Source: an uncultured Lachnoclostridium sp. (GTDB taxonomy: Bacteria > Bacillota > Clostridia > Lachnospirales > Lachnospiraceae). From it: DNA of 64,000 nt. The notes beneath the pieces were generated by a model. It did not search any database, was not told the origin of the DNA, and saw only the letters and a program-made list of their open reading frames with translations. The stretch lies in the NCBI GenBank assembly GCA_946402335.1, contig CAMIWE010000001.1, positions 62,001 through 126,000 on the forward strand, in the 5' to 3' direction. Each line of letters opens with the position of its first letter. The first letter of the stretch is position 1. Below, in pieces: positions 18,806-28,882 of the stretch. Made by a program: the position numbers and the translations under genes.

Positions 18806-18843
18806 ACGGTTTCCTCCATCGGTATTCGTTTCCCGTACTGTCT

Positions 18844-19890
18844 TTATGAAAACGCTTTTATCAGATCATACAGATCCTTCGCCGCCCGCTCCCAGGTGTA
18901 AAAGGAGAGCAGCTTTTGCGGATCACCGACGGGGGTCTTCAGCACCTCCGAAAGTTCGGTTCCGTCCGCATCGGGATCAAAATAGTGCGCCGTGTCCCGG
19001 TAAACCTCCGGCAGGCACGAGCGGTTTGAAACAATGATTTCCGCCCCGAGTGCCAACGCCTCAAGCGGCGGAATGCCGAAGCCTTCGTACAGGGTCGGAA
19101 ATACAAACGCCTTGCAGCGTTTCATCAGAGATATCATCTCCCCGTCGGAAACATAGCCGAGCAGGATCACATTTGCCGGCGGCTTTTGGTCCGGGAAGAA
19201 GTCATGTACTTTTCCGGACAGCAGAAACTGTTCCGCAGGATGCTTCGCCGCGTAATCGATGATCCACTTGACGTTTTTGCGCTTGGAAAGGCTTCCGAGC
19301 GTAAAATAATACTCGTGTTTGCGGATTGCAGGGAATTTTTCAAAGATCCCGTCGTCCTCCTGCGTATTGAGAATGTGCTGCCAGCCCGGATAAATCACGG
19401 AAATCCGCTCCGGCTTCACACGATATGTGTTCATGATCTCTTCGCGGCTGGTCAGCGAATCGGTAACGATTCTCTTCGCCCGTTTCGCGACCGCGCGGTA
19501 GATCATCAGCACAACCGCTCTTGAAACCTTCTCCTTCATGCCGGAGAAATCCTTCGGGAACAGTTTGTAATAAATGTCATGGATATAGGCGATTCCCGGT
19601 CGGAACAGCGGTGCTTCGTTGCAGATGGTGATGCCGGTCTTACGGTTCTTCCTGAGATATTTCGGAAAATGTACCTGAATCCACAGGTGCCGTTTTCCCT
19701 TCTCCGCGGAAATCCGAACAACCTTCAGGTTCTGATATTCGGGGACACCCTGTGCGTCTTCGGGGACGATGACCTCGATTTCGCCTTTGCCGGCAATCTT
19801 ATCGAGCTCCGCCGCCGTTTCGTAGGCAACGCGCTGAATTCCCGTTATCGTCTGTCCGTAAAAATCCCCGCATATCGCGAAACCGCTCAT
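18844..19890 (-). CDS. GT4-family glycosyltransferase
   Basis: 348 residues from the ATG at 19890, chosen because AAGGAG lies 10 nt upstream; the in-frame ATG 21 bp earlier has that site inside its own codons. GT-B fold, Rossmann C-domain with LGSLSKRKNVKWI (nucleotide-sugar site) and the E-x7-E motif in EGFGIPPLEALALGAE. The N-terminal TGIQRVAYETAAEL resembles mannosyl/rhamnosyl transferases of polysaccharide clusters. It lies between rmd and the FkbM-like gene. The sugar donor is probably GDP-mannose or GDP-rhamnose, from context only. Confidence 0.85.
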   Translation of the reverse strand: MSGFAICGDFYGQTITGIQRVAYETAAELDKIAGKGEIEVIVPEDAQGVPEYQNLKVVRISAEKGKRHLWIQVHFPKYLRKNRKTGITICNEAPLFRPGIAYIHDIYYKLFPKDFSGMKEKVSRAVVLMIYRAVAKRAKRIVTDSLTSREEIMNTYRVKPERISVIYPGWQHILNTQEDDGIFEKFPAIRKHEYYFTLGSLSKRKNVKWIIDYAAKHPAEQFLLSGKVHDFFPDQKPPANVILLGYVSDGEMISLMKRCKAFVFPTLYEGFGIPPLEALALGAEIIVSNRSCLPEVYRDTAHYFDPDADGTELSEVLKTPVGDPQKLLSFYTWERAAKDLYDLIKAFS

Positions 19891-19959
19891 AACAGGAATG
19901 CTCCTTTCCAAAGTCTGTCAAATAATGCCGCAACCGGGCCTTCTTAGAAAATCCGACGG

Positions 19960-20879
19960 TTACTTCCCTGCCGTCTGCTCTCTCCAGTACTGTAATGCAT
20001 CCTTAAGGATGTCGTTAAGGCCCTTCCCGGGCATCCACCCGGTATGTGCCGTCAGTTTGTCATGATTTCCGCGAACGACCGGCGTATCGCTCGGCCGCAT
20101 GCGATTCGGGTCCTGTACAACCTTTATTTCCGCATCGGACAGGGCAAGGATCTGCTCAAGAATCTCCCGCGCCGTATGCGTCGTTCCGGACGCGATGTTA
20201 TAAACCTCGCCGCTTACGCCCTTCTCCATAATCAGGCGGATCGCCCTGCAGGCGTCGTCAATATGCGTAAAATCCCTGGCGGAATCCAGGTTCCCGACCT
20301 TCAGGCAGTCCTTAAGACCCGCTTCGACTTCCGCCACGCCGGAGGTAAAATCCGAGATCATGAAGCCCTTCGCCTGCCCTGCGCCGCCGAGGTTGAACAT
20401 GCGGATCATGCAGACATTCATGCCGTAGGAACGCACATATAACTGCGCGAACTGCTCCTGCGCCCATTTGGAAATCGCATAGGGCGTCATCGGGTTGATC
20501 GGCGTGTCCTCGGTCACATTTGCCCCGGCCTCTTTTAAAGCGCCGTATTCGTCCGAGGAACCGATGGCGATCACGCGAATTGCAGGATTCAGCTCCTTCA
20601 CGGCCTCTAAAATGTTGATCAGGCCGATGGTATTCAGGGAAACCGTCTGCTGCGGGTTCTTCCACGAAAGCCCGACATTGGCCTGCCCGGCCATGTTCAC
20701 GATCACGTCGGGCGCATACGCCGTGAGGACTTCGCGGATCGACTGCGGATCCATAATGTCCATCCGTACGATTTCCTCCGACGACCTTAGGTCGCAGCGC
20801 AGGACATCGTATCCGTTCGATTTCAATTCCAAATAGAGGTGCGAGCCGATAAATCCGGCGCTCCCCGTGATCAGTGCTT

Positions 20880-20883
<4 letters not shown>
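19960..20883 (-). CDS. rmd: GDP-6-deoxy-D-mannose reductase (GDP-D-rhamnose synthesis)
   Basis: 307 residues from the ATG at 20883, which overlaps the gmd stop as ATGA behind GAAGAGG. A short-chain dehydrogenase fold with [14 protein letters not shown] (NAD(P)-binding), GSSDEYG and PYAISKW (Tyr/Lys catalytic pair). [12 protein letters not shown] is shared by extended-SDR sugar reductases. Directly paired with Gmd, it should reduce GDP-4-keto-6-deoxymannose to GDP-D-rhamnose. A GDP-L-fucose synthase would be the alternative, but the RMD-like N-terminus and PYAISK motif favour rhamnose. Confidence 0.84.
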
Positions 20884-21914
<1,031 letters not shown>

Positions 21915-21938
21915 TTCTGTTCTCCCTTCAACTCCGTT

Positions 21939-23057
21939 TTACGGCTTTTCTATACTGCCCGTCAGACACGCATGGACTTCCCTTGCACATTTCTCCCACG
22001 AAAACCGCAAGGCGTTGTCCTGTCCTTTTTTGATCCGCTGCTGCCGTTCCTCCGAAGACATTTCCGCACACTGCCTCATCAGCTTTGCGATGGCTTCCGC
22101 GTCGTTCTCGTCATCCGCATAGAAGGCGGCGTCTCCGCCGACCTCCGCAAGGGAACTGTTCCGCGCGGTGATGACCGGGGTTCTGCGGTGCATGGCTTCT
22201 ATGATCGGAATGCCGAAGCCTTCATAATGCGACGGAAACAAAAAGGCCTCCGCACAATGAAACAGCACTTCCTTCTCAAGCCGGCTTACATAGCCGGTTA
22301 AAACAATATCCTCCCTGCAGGGCGATGCCTCTATGCGGCTTAAGATCGACTGGTATTTCCAGCCTAACTGTCCCGCCACGACGAACTGGTATTCATGCTC
22401 TTTGTTTATAATCTCGAGCGCCCTGACAACAGTCTCGATATTCTTTCTCGGTTCAATCGTCCCGAGATAGAGGAAATATTTCTTATGGATCTTATACTTT
22501 TCCTTCGTCGCCTCGATATCCGCGGGCAGGATTTCCTGTTCCGTATAGGAGGCGCCGCTGTAGATTGCTTCAATCCGCTGCGGGTCTTTGCCGCAGTATT
22601 TTACGATATCGTTTTTTGTGGACCCGGAAATCGCAATGATGCGGTCCGCCTGCTTTACGGACGGTTTCAGAAGCATTTTCTGGATCAGAACGTTCGTCCA
22701 CTGCCCCCAGGACGGATTGACAAACAGTGCCAGGTCATAAACCGTCAGCACATAGGTTATGCCTTTTTTGCGTCTCGGAAGAACGTGCTCGGCTCCCCAG
22801 AACACCGTGACGCCGTCTTTTTTGATCACCTTCGGCATCTTAAAGCGAAGCCAGAAGCTTCCCACCGCGCCTTTTACGGTTTTTATGCGGAAATTGTCCG
22901 CCCGGATCACCGAAGCATCAATCTCGACATTCGAATAAAGGATATATTCGTTTTCTTTATCGATATCCTGCAGCTGGTTTAAAATCCCGCGCAGGTAGGT
23001 CGCGATGCCGGCCGGTTTTTTGATGCTCAATGCTCTTGCGTCTATTCCGATAATCAT
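21939..23057 (-). CDS. GT4-family glycosyltransferase
   Basis: 372 residues. GT-B fold: N-terminal IDARALSIKKPAGIATYLR (acceptor domain, glycine-rich loop), C-terminal YLGTIEPRKNIETVVRAL and E-x7-E in EGFGIPIIEAM. GTIEPRKN is common in mannosyl- and rhamnosyltransferases (WbdA/WbpY-like). It lies 24 bp upstream of gmd. The acceptor is not predictable; with two other GT4 genes it probably builds a mannose/rhamnose oligosaccharide. Confidence 0.87.
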   Translation of the reverse strand: MIIGIDARALSIKKPAGIATYLRGILNQLQDIDKENEYILYSNVEIDASVIRADNFRIKTVKGAVGSFWLRFKMPKVIKKDGVTVFWGAEHVLPRRKKGITYVLTVYDLALFVNPSWGQWTNVLIQKMLLKPSVKQADRIIAISGSTKNDIVKYCGKDPQRIEAIYSGASYTEQEILPADIEATKEKYKIHKKYFLYLGTIEPRKNIETVVRALEIINKEHEYQFVVAGQLGWKYQSILSRIEASPCREDIVLTGYVSRLEKEVLFHCAEAFLFPSHYEGFGIPIIEAMHRRTPVITARNSSLAEVGGDAAFYADDENDAEAIAKLMRQCAEMSSEERQQRIKKGQDNALRFSWEKCAREVHACLTGSIEKP

Positions 23058-23093
23058 TGCTTTTCTCCGATGTTTCTGCCGGTTTCCGGCAGT

Positions 23094-24233
23094 TTATGAG
23101 CCGTTCATGACCTCGTGGTACAGCCGGATCATTGCCTGAACCATTTTGTCCGTATCAAACTGTTTCACGGGAATCCGGTCGAAGGCCTCTTCTTTCTTTT
23201 TGATCACCTTTTCAAGCTTGGACGCAAGGTCCAACGGATCCCGGTTCTTAAACGACAGGGTTCTGCCGAAAACAACTTCCGGAAGCGATCCCCCGTCACT
23301 GTGTATCACCGGTCGTTCAAGGGAACAGGCCTCTACCGCGCAGAAACCGAATCCCTCGGTCACGGACGGCACAACGACATAATCCGCTCCGGAGATGATC
23401 TTAAACAGTTTCATTCTTTCCGTGGAAGGCTTGATCTTAATCACGCGCTCCAGTCCGTGGGACTTGATCAGTTCGAGCAGTCTGGCACGCTCTTCCTCCG
23501 GCCGCTCGGACAAAATCCAGCAAAACTTGATGTTATTGGGAATCTTCCCTGCCCGGTTCAGCCGGTTCACGGCTTCCTCCAAAACAAAGATGCCTTTGTT
23601 GACGGCGGGCCGCCCGTAATACAGAAATCCGATTTCTCCGGGAAGCAGTTCAAAATAATCCCGGAAGGAAACCGGCAGATTCCGGTAATCCTCCGGCGGC
23701 GGCATATGCGCGCCGAGATAGATGCGCGTCAGGTTGTCGCGTTCCCCGATAAAGCGGATGAAATCCCGTTTGGTCGCATCGGAATCCACATGGATCGCGG
23801 CATAACGCTGCCGGCATATGAATTTCTCATAGGTCCGGAAGGCAAATGCCTTCAGCTTCGAGGAAACGAACCATTCCCATTTGTCGCCAATCACCTCATG
23901 CACCGTGATCACGCAGGGCTTATGGTATTTCGCCGCGCCGCGCCGCGATTTCGTTGCCGTCGTAAACATCGTCGTGTGGACCAGATCCGCCCACCTGATA
24001 TGCTCTTCCAGGTCCTTTTTCTTAACGACCGGATGCCCGAACAGAATCTTCCAGTCGCAATAATACGTATCAATATCCTCAAATGCCTTATGGCCGGTCA
24101 CCCCGCCCGAATTGCTTGTCACCACACGCACTTCGAAGCCTTCCTTCAAAAGGCCTTTGGCAATATCATAATACAATTGTTCGCCGCCGCCGATATGAGG
24201 CAGAAAATGCGGCACAATCAGACACACCTTCAT
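23094..24233 (-). CDS. GT4-family glycosyltransferase
   Basis: 379 residues. The N-terminus VPHFLPHIGGGEQLYYDIAK has the glycine-rich GT-B loop; the C-domain has FLYYGRPAVNKGIFVL and E-x7-E in EGFGFCAVEACSLE followed by VIHSDGGSLPEV. It starts 1 bp after the stop of the acyltransferase gene, so the two are co-translated. Third of the three GT4 enzymes in the unit. Specificity unknown. Confidence 0.87.
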   Translation of the reverse strand: MKVCLIVPHFLPHIGGGEQLYYDIAKGLLKEGFEVRVVTSNSGGVTGHKAFEDIDTYYCDWKILFGHPVVKKKDLEEHIRWADLVHTTMFTTATKSRRGAAKYHKPCVITVHEVIGDKWEWFVSSKLKAFAFRTYEKFICRQRYAAIHVDSDATKRDFIRFIGERDNLTRIYLGAHMPPPEDYRNLPVSFRDYFELLPGEIGFLYYGRPAVNKGIFVLEEAVNRLNRAGKIPNNIKFCWILSERPEEERARLLELIKSHGLERVIKIKPSTERMKLFKIISGADYVVVPSVTEGFGFCAVEACSLERPVIHSDGGSLPEVVFGRTLSFKNRDPLDLASKLEKVIKKKEEAFDRIPVKQFDTDKMVQAMIRLYHEVMNGS

Positions 24234-24234
24234 A

Positions 24235-25329
24235 TTACACCGTTTTTGTTTCTTTTTTATAGTTTTCGATTACGCGGTCCGCAGCCCATTTCGTGAATAC
24301 CGTACTTCCGACGGCAACCAGAATTACGGATACCGCATACAACGCCCAAATCCATATTGCGGAATAATCGATCTTAAGACCGCACCCCTGATTGATCACT
24401 TCCCACAGGCACTGCACCGGAAAATGCATCAGATATATTCCGGTGGAAATCTTCCCCAAAAGAAGGAAAGGCTTTAAGTTCAGGACAAATCTTACCGGAG
24501 CAAGGTATACCGCAGCGAGGATAACCGCCGGGGAGATGCAGAGGATTACAAGCAGATGCACGTTTCCGAGCCGTTCTCCCTGCCCTACCCGGATCACGAT
24601 ATACGAAATCAGGGCGATCAGTGCGCTGCCCCATACCAGAAACCGCATCCGCTCAAAGAATTTCTTTTTGTACCCGACCGCCAGCAATGCTCCGATAAAG
24701 AAGCAGGAAAGGCCGCGGCCGACTTCTTTACATAAAAGCGGGCCGCCGGGTGCGGCAACAACAAGCCGTACGCCGTAAAACGCCAGTATCGTCATCCAGA
24801 AATACAGCCGGTTCTCCGATTTCGTATTCTTTACCACCAGGTAGAAGATTACATACATCAGCATAATAACGCTGATGAACCAGGCCGGTCCGTTGCAGCT
24901 GAACTCATTGTCTATGATTCCGGTTTGGATACAGAATACATTCAGCCAGAACCGGTACAGGTTGTGCTCCAGATAAACAAACGGTATTCCGACGAAGCGG
25001 ACATACCACGACTCTAAGATAACAACCAGGATTAATGAGAAAAGGTGCAGCGGGTATATGCGGTACAGCCGCTTTCCAAGATACCCGGAAAAGGTCGTTT
25101 CGTCCTCTCGGATCCGGTCATGCCACCCGAGCATCATCACAAAGCCGGAAAGCATGAAAAACATCTCAACGGCAAGCCATCCGTTCGTATAGGCGACGGG
25201 AAATACTTTTTTCAGCGGACTTACTTCCGGTTCGAAGTGGTCATAGTGGCGAAAAAAAGCAATGGCACATGCCCCCAGTCCGCGAAGTCCGTCAAATGCG
25301 GTTATCTTCTGCGATTCTGCGTTTTTCAT
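24235..25329 (-). CDS. acyltransferase family 3 (OafA-like) integral membrane protein
   Basis: 364 residues, about ten membrane helices. The N-terminus FDGLRGLGACAIAFFRH carries the R...H signature of the Acyltransferase_3 family, which O-acetylates lipids and glycans using cytoplasmic acyl donors. ISTGIYLMHFPV near the C-terminus is also typical. It overlaps the DUF2304 gene by 4 bp and ends 1 bp before a GT4 gene. Probable O-acetylation of the glycan made by this unit (inference). Confidence 0.88.
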   Translation of the reverse strand: MKNAESQKITAFDGLRGLGACAIAFFRHYDHFEPEVSPLKKVFPVAYTNGWLAVEMFFMLSGFVMMLGWHDRIREDETTFSGYLGKRLYRIYPLHLFSLILVVILESWYVRFVGIPFVYLEHNLYRFWLNVFCIQTGIIDNEFSCNGPAWFISVIMLMYVIFYLVVKNTKSENRLYFWMTILAFYGVRLVVAAPGGPLLCKEVGRGLSCFFIGALLAVGYKKKFFERMRFLVWGSALIALISYIVIRVGQGERLGNVHLLVILCISPAVILAAVYLAPVRFVLNLKPFLLLGKISTGIYLMHFPVQCLWEVINQGCGLKIDYSAIWIWALYAVSVILVAVGSTVFTKWAADRVIENYKKETKTV

Positions 25330-25682
25330 TGCGGGTCTTTCTCCTCCTGCTCCTCAAGGGCGCGGTTCACGGAAATATCCTCCACAAGATTGTTCAGTTT
25401 CGCCTCCAGGGAAGACACCTTCACCGAAAGCGCGAAGCAGCGCACAATCAGAAGGAAGATCACGACAAGGAATACAAAATTAACCGGTGACTGAACGCCG
25501 ACAAGCTCCGTAAACCACGAAACGGCCTCCGGAAAAACACTCATAACAATCAGAACAACCGCGAATAAAAGCCAGAACAGGACATCCGCGATCTGCATCT
25601 GGGATTTGCGCAGTTTGCGCCGGATGTAAAAGCCGGTCAGCACCGACACGACAATCAACATGATTCTTAACGGAGTTGACAT
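25326..25682 (-). CDS. DUF2304-family small membrane protein
   Basis: 118 residues: three predicted hydrophobic segments (about 5-20, 32-50, 66-88) and a C-terminal coiled-coil-like stretch (VKVSSLEAKLNNLVED). Length, topology and position match DUF2304 proteins, which usually lie directly beside a DPM1-like GT2 gene and probably act as its membrane partner. Here it starts 1 bp after that GT2 stops and overlaps the acyltransferase by 4 bp. The function of the family is not established. Confidence 0.8.
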   Translation of the reverse strand: MSTPLRIMLIVVSVLTGFYIRRKLRKSQMQIADVLFWLLFAVVLIVMSVFPEAVSWFTELVGVQSPVNFVFLVVIFLLIVRCFALSVKVSSLEAKLNNLVEDISVNRALEEQEEKDPQ

Positions 25683-25683
25683 A

Positions 25684-26388
25684 TCACACCTTCTTTCGGA
25701 ACCATTGCACGACCAGAATGGACATGCACATGCGTACCATGTATTTTACCGATGTCCCCAGTTTGAGATAACTCTCTCCTGCGGTTCTTTCCTTCATCGA
25801 GACCTGGCATTCCTTCACTTTGGCCCCGCAGCGGATCAGAAACGCCACCGTATCCGGTTCCGGGCCGTAATTCACCTGATTTGCCAGAATCTTAATCATG
25901 CGGCGGTTAAAAAGCCGCATGCCGGAGGTCGGATCCTTGATCCGGCGGCCGGTCGTTACCGCAATGCAGGCGGCGATCAGCCGGCTTCCGAGCATCCGCG
26001 GCGTCCACGGCTTCTTTTCGGTGACAAACCGCGAACCGATCACGATATCGCTGTTCTCCCGCTCCGCCGTCTCCAACATGGCCGCAATATACTGCGGATC
26101 GTGCTGTCCGTCCCCGTCGTACTGCATGGCATAGGAATAGCCCATCCGAAGGGCATATTTCATTCCTCCCTGAAAAGCCCCCGCCAGCCCGAGATTCACC
26201 GGAAAGCTTACCAGCCGGAAGCCTTCCCGCCGGCAAATCTCCGCCGTACGGTCTTTGGAGCCGTCATTGACGACGACATAATCGTATCCGGGATAATTCT
26301 CGCGGAGTTCTTTTACGACCCGCTCAATGTTCCCCTCCTCGTTGTATGCCGGAATGATCAGCAGTAATTTGTTCCTTTTCTCACTCAA
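25684..26388 (-). CDS. GT2 glycosyltransferase, polyprenyl-phosphate mannose synthase-like
   Basis: 234 residues if translation starts at the TTG at 26388, which overlaps the STT3-like gene end by 8 bp and has GGAAGG upstream; the open frame continues further but no ATG gives a normal N-terminus. GT-A core: LLLIIPAYNEEGNIERVV, VVNDGSKDRTAE and the metal-binding QYDGDGQHDP. IGSRFVTEK and SGMRLFNRRM are shared with DPM1-like enzymes. It lacks membrane helices, which the adjacent DUF2304 protein could supply. It probably makes polyprenyl-phosphate-linked mannose or another sugar for an extracytoplasmic transferase. Confidence 0.87.
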   Translation of the reverse strand: MSEKRNKLLLIIPAYNEEGNIERVVKELRENYPGYDYVVVNDGSKDRTAEICRREGFRLVSFPVNLGLAGAFQGGMKYALRMGYSYAMQYDGDGQHDPQYIAAMLETAERENSDIVIGSRFVTEKKPWTPRMLGSRLIAACIAVTTGRRIKDPTSGMRLFNRRMIKILANQVNYGPEPDTVAFLIRCGAKVKECQVSMKERTAGESYLKLGTSVKYMVRMCMSILVVQWFRKKV

Positions 26389-28882
26389 AATGAACCTTCC
26401 ATACCACGATGCCGCAATTGGTATAATCTCTCGTATTTTTCGTACCGATTCTTCTCTGGATCTTGGAACGCTCGCCGGAAATCCGTTCCGGAATGTCCGC
26501 TTCGTAAACCTTTTCAAATACCGTCTGGTCCGCGCCGTCGCGAAGATACAGGCGGTACAGCGTGGTATTCACAAGCGTTTCATCCGCCATGACCGCAGAC
26601 AGCCGTCCGTTTTCCTCAAGAATGATCAATGCCTGGCGTTCCACCAGCAGGCATCCTTCCTCCGGCTCGGTCCTGGTCCGGTCATAAACCAGCTCGCCGT
26701 CCTTTATGTAAAGCATTCTCGGAAAATCCGACAGCCTTCCGTCCGGAGACCCCATTTTCGCGCTCAGTTCTCCGTCCTTCAGCGAATATTGCACATTCCA
26801 TCCGCTCGCAATGCCCCGTTTCCACAAAAGGGCGGCAGTTTTCTCTCCTTCCTCCGGTCTCGGTACCGACTGCTGCGAAAACAGCGTGGCAACAGGCTGA
26901 AACTCCTTGCCGGAGAAATCCCAGTTCGGGTACAGCGCCATCGTTGCGGAAACCCGGAGGGAATCGTAATTGGTTACCAGATAGATATCCGGACAATATA
27001 AAGGATGCGTATGATCCAGTAGTTTCGTCCGCTCATCCTCTGCAAACGGATATTTGCTCTTAAGAAGCTCTTCGGCGTCTGCGCGGTTCAATACAAGAAT
27101 CTCTTTCAGCATATCGCAGGCCTTCTGCTTTCCGCCGCAAAGTTCCACCGCATAATTGGTGCCGTCCAGTCCGCTGTTCTGAAGCATCCGGGTAATTCCC
27201 GCGGAAAGCTTCAGATCGTCTGTTAACAGCATCGTCCCGAGCCAGTAACAGAACTCCCCGTTATAGGTGCCGCCGTCACTGACGGATCTGCGTTCCGCGT
27301 AATACTGGTACAGATATCCCCAGGACCAGAAATCCGCTACGACGGCATCCTCAGCCGTATTGTCCCGGATCCACTGCATCGCTTCTTCGGTGGGCTTCTC
27401 TAACAGCGGCCGCTCCATTGCCGCGCGCAGATATGCTCCGGACACGCTTCCGAGAAGAAGCGTAACGAACAGCAAAGCAAGAATTCCGTAGCCCTTTTCA
27501 AACCGTCCGAGGAAGAACCCCGCCACTAAGATCACGCCTGCCGCAACCATGGCAAGCTTCGGGAACATCAGCATCAAAACGCTGTATGCCATAAAGGCCA
27601 GTCCGATATAAACGGCCCTTTTCGCTGTCACACTGAGCTTTCCGGATTTCAAGAACCGCTCCGCATAGGAGAACCCGAATCCGAGGATCAATGCTGCCGG
27701 CAGAATCAGAAGCTCTACATAACGGATTCCGAAGAAACAAAGGAATGCCGTTCCCGCGAACCAGACAGCGATTGCGAAATACAATACAAGCGGCCTCTCG
27801 CGGTCCTCCGTTTCCGTCCTGCCCCGCTTTATGCGGATCATCGCAATCGTTCCGATTACAATGGAAACAAGCAGAAAGATTGTCATATAAATGCCGCCGA
27901 GATAGGATACATAGTCCATCGGCGTCGTCATAAAGATTTCCCAGAAGCTGTTCGGCTCCATCAGATGCGGGCGAACCAGCTCGCCCACGTTCTGGGATGC
28001 CGCCGGCCACAGTTCGGTTTCCCCGCCGCCGGCGAAGAATCCTTTCACAAGGCCGACCAGATCGCCGTAGCCGATGATCACGGTAATTCCCATCATCACG
28101 GCCATCGTAAGGAGCGGAACAAGCATGGAGATCGTCCGTTCCGTCTTCTTTAAGAGGAACCATCGTACAAAGCAGACCGCCGCCAGACCGGTTCCGATCG
28201 CGATGGCAACATAAACATAGAAAACCTTCCAGGTAAGCGCTAAAAGAAGCGTCCCGCAAACCGTGATGACCGCGTAGCGGATCTGCTCCCCGCGTTTCTT
28301 TGCAAGAATGCATTCATATAATCCGAGCACCGTGATCAGGGCGAATAAAGCAATCACCGTGTCCGTATCGAAAAAGCCCGTCAGGGCATGTCTCAGATAC
28401 GCCGGCGCTACCGTTGCCGAAAGCGCTCCGAAGGCCGCAGCCGCCCGCGATACCCGCTTTCTTAAGAAGCAGTAAAGCGGAATCACGCAAAGGGAAAGAA
28501 TAAAAGCTGCCAAATGGATGGCCAGGGCATAAATCCCGACCTTAATCCCGACTGCATGGAGCAGATACCATAAAATCGCGGCAAATGCGCTCGAGAACGT
28601 CGGCAGCCAGTCAGAACCGCCGGACTGCACCGTCGTGATCAGCGGATCGGACGGTCTTGAGCAGATAAAACGAATGGAACCGAATCCGTTCTCGGTGAAT
28701 TCCTTCGCCTTACGAAGATAATAATAGCTGTCTGTATCGGGCGAATAGACGCCTTCCGTCCCGGTAAACATCTCGGTCATTCCTTCGTCCCAGCTGCGCC
28801 CGAGAGGCTGGCAGGCCAGATATACCAAAAGCATCAGGGCAAGCACGAGGAGGATATCAATCCAGGATTTATTCTTCTTCAT
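26381..28882 (-). CDS. STT3/PglB/AglB-like oligosaccharyltransferase
   Basis: 833 residues: about 12-13 membrane helices (to about residue 480), then a soluble C-terminal region of about 350. Hallmarks of STT3-type transferases: the first-loop Asp motif SPDTDSYYYLRKA (D49, D51), GFFDTDT (D172, D174), an SVSE-like NVGE (E301) and GIRYVE (R387). The C-domain signature equivalent to WWDYG reads FWSWG (518-522), followed by conserved SVSDGG. These enzymes move lipid-linked oligosaccharide onto protein Asn at the outer face of the membrane. The Asp of WWD, which contacts the +2 Ser/Thr, is Ser here, so the acceptor motif may differ. It overlaps its neighbours by 14 and 8 bp. Alternative: a related GT-C transferase to lipid. 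Confidence 0.82.
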   Translation of the reverse strand: MKKNKSWIDILLVLALMLLVYLACQPLGRSWDEGMTEMFTGTEGVYSPDTDSYYYLRKAKEFTENGFGSIRFICSRPSDPLITTVQSGGSDWLPTFSSAFAAILWYLLHAVGIKVGIYALAIHLAAFILSLCVIPLYCFLRKRVSRAAAAFGALSATVAPAYLRHALTGFFDTDTVIALFALITVLGLYECILAKKRGEQIRYAVITVCGTLLLALTWKVFYVYVAIAIGTGLAAVCFVRWFLLKKTERTISMLVPLLTMAVMMGITVIIGYGDLVGLVKGFFAGGGETELWPAASQNVGELVRPHLMEPNSFWEIFMTTPMDYVSYLGGIYMTIFLLVSIVIGTIAMIRIKRGRTETEDRERPLVLYFAIAVWFAGTAFLCFFGIRYVELLILPAALILGFGFSYAERFLKSGKLSVTAKRAVYIGLAFMAYSVLMLMFPKLAMVAAGVILVAGFFLGRFEKGYGILALLFVTLLLGSVSGAYLRAAMERPLLEKPTEEAMQWIRDNTAEDAVVADFWSWGYLYQYYAERRSVSDGGTYNGEFCYWLGTMLLTDDLKLSAGITRMLQNSGLDGTNYAVELCGGKQKACDMLKEILVLNRADAEELLKSKYPFAEDERTKLLDHTHPLYCPDIYLVTNYDSLRVSATMALYPNWDFSGKEFQPVATLFSQQSVPRPEEGEKTAALLWKRGIASGWNVQYSLKDGELSAKMGSPDGRLSDFPRMLYIKDGELVYDRTRTEPEEGCLLVERQALIILEENGRLSAVMADETLVNTTLYRLYLRDGADQTVFEKVYEADIPERISGERSKIQRRIGTKNTRDYTNCGIVVWKVHFE

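Noticed and set aside
23115..24296. Long plus-strand open frame (about 390 codons) opposite the GT4 gene; similar long antisense frames occur at 9975-11132 and 11933-12931.
   Set aside because: They mirror well-supported minus-strand genes (GT4, pilT, pilB), lack domains and ribosome sites, and arise from codon bias at ~50% GC.
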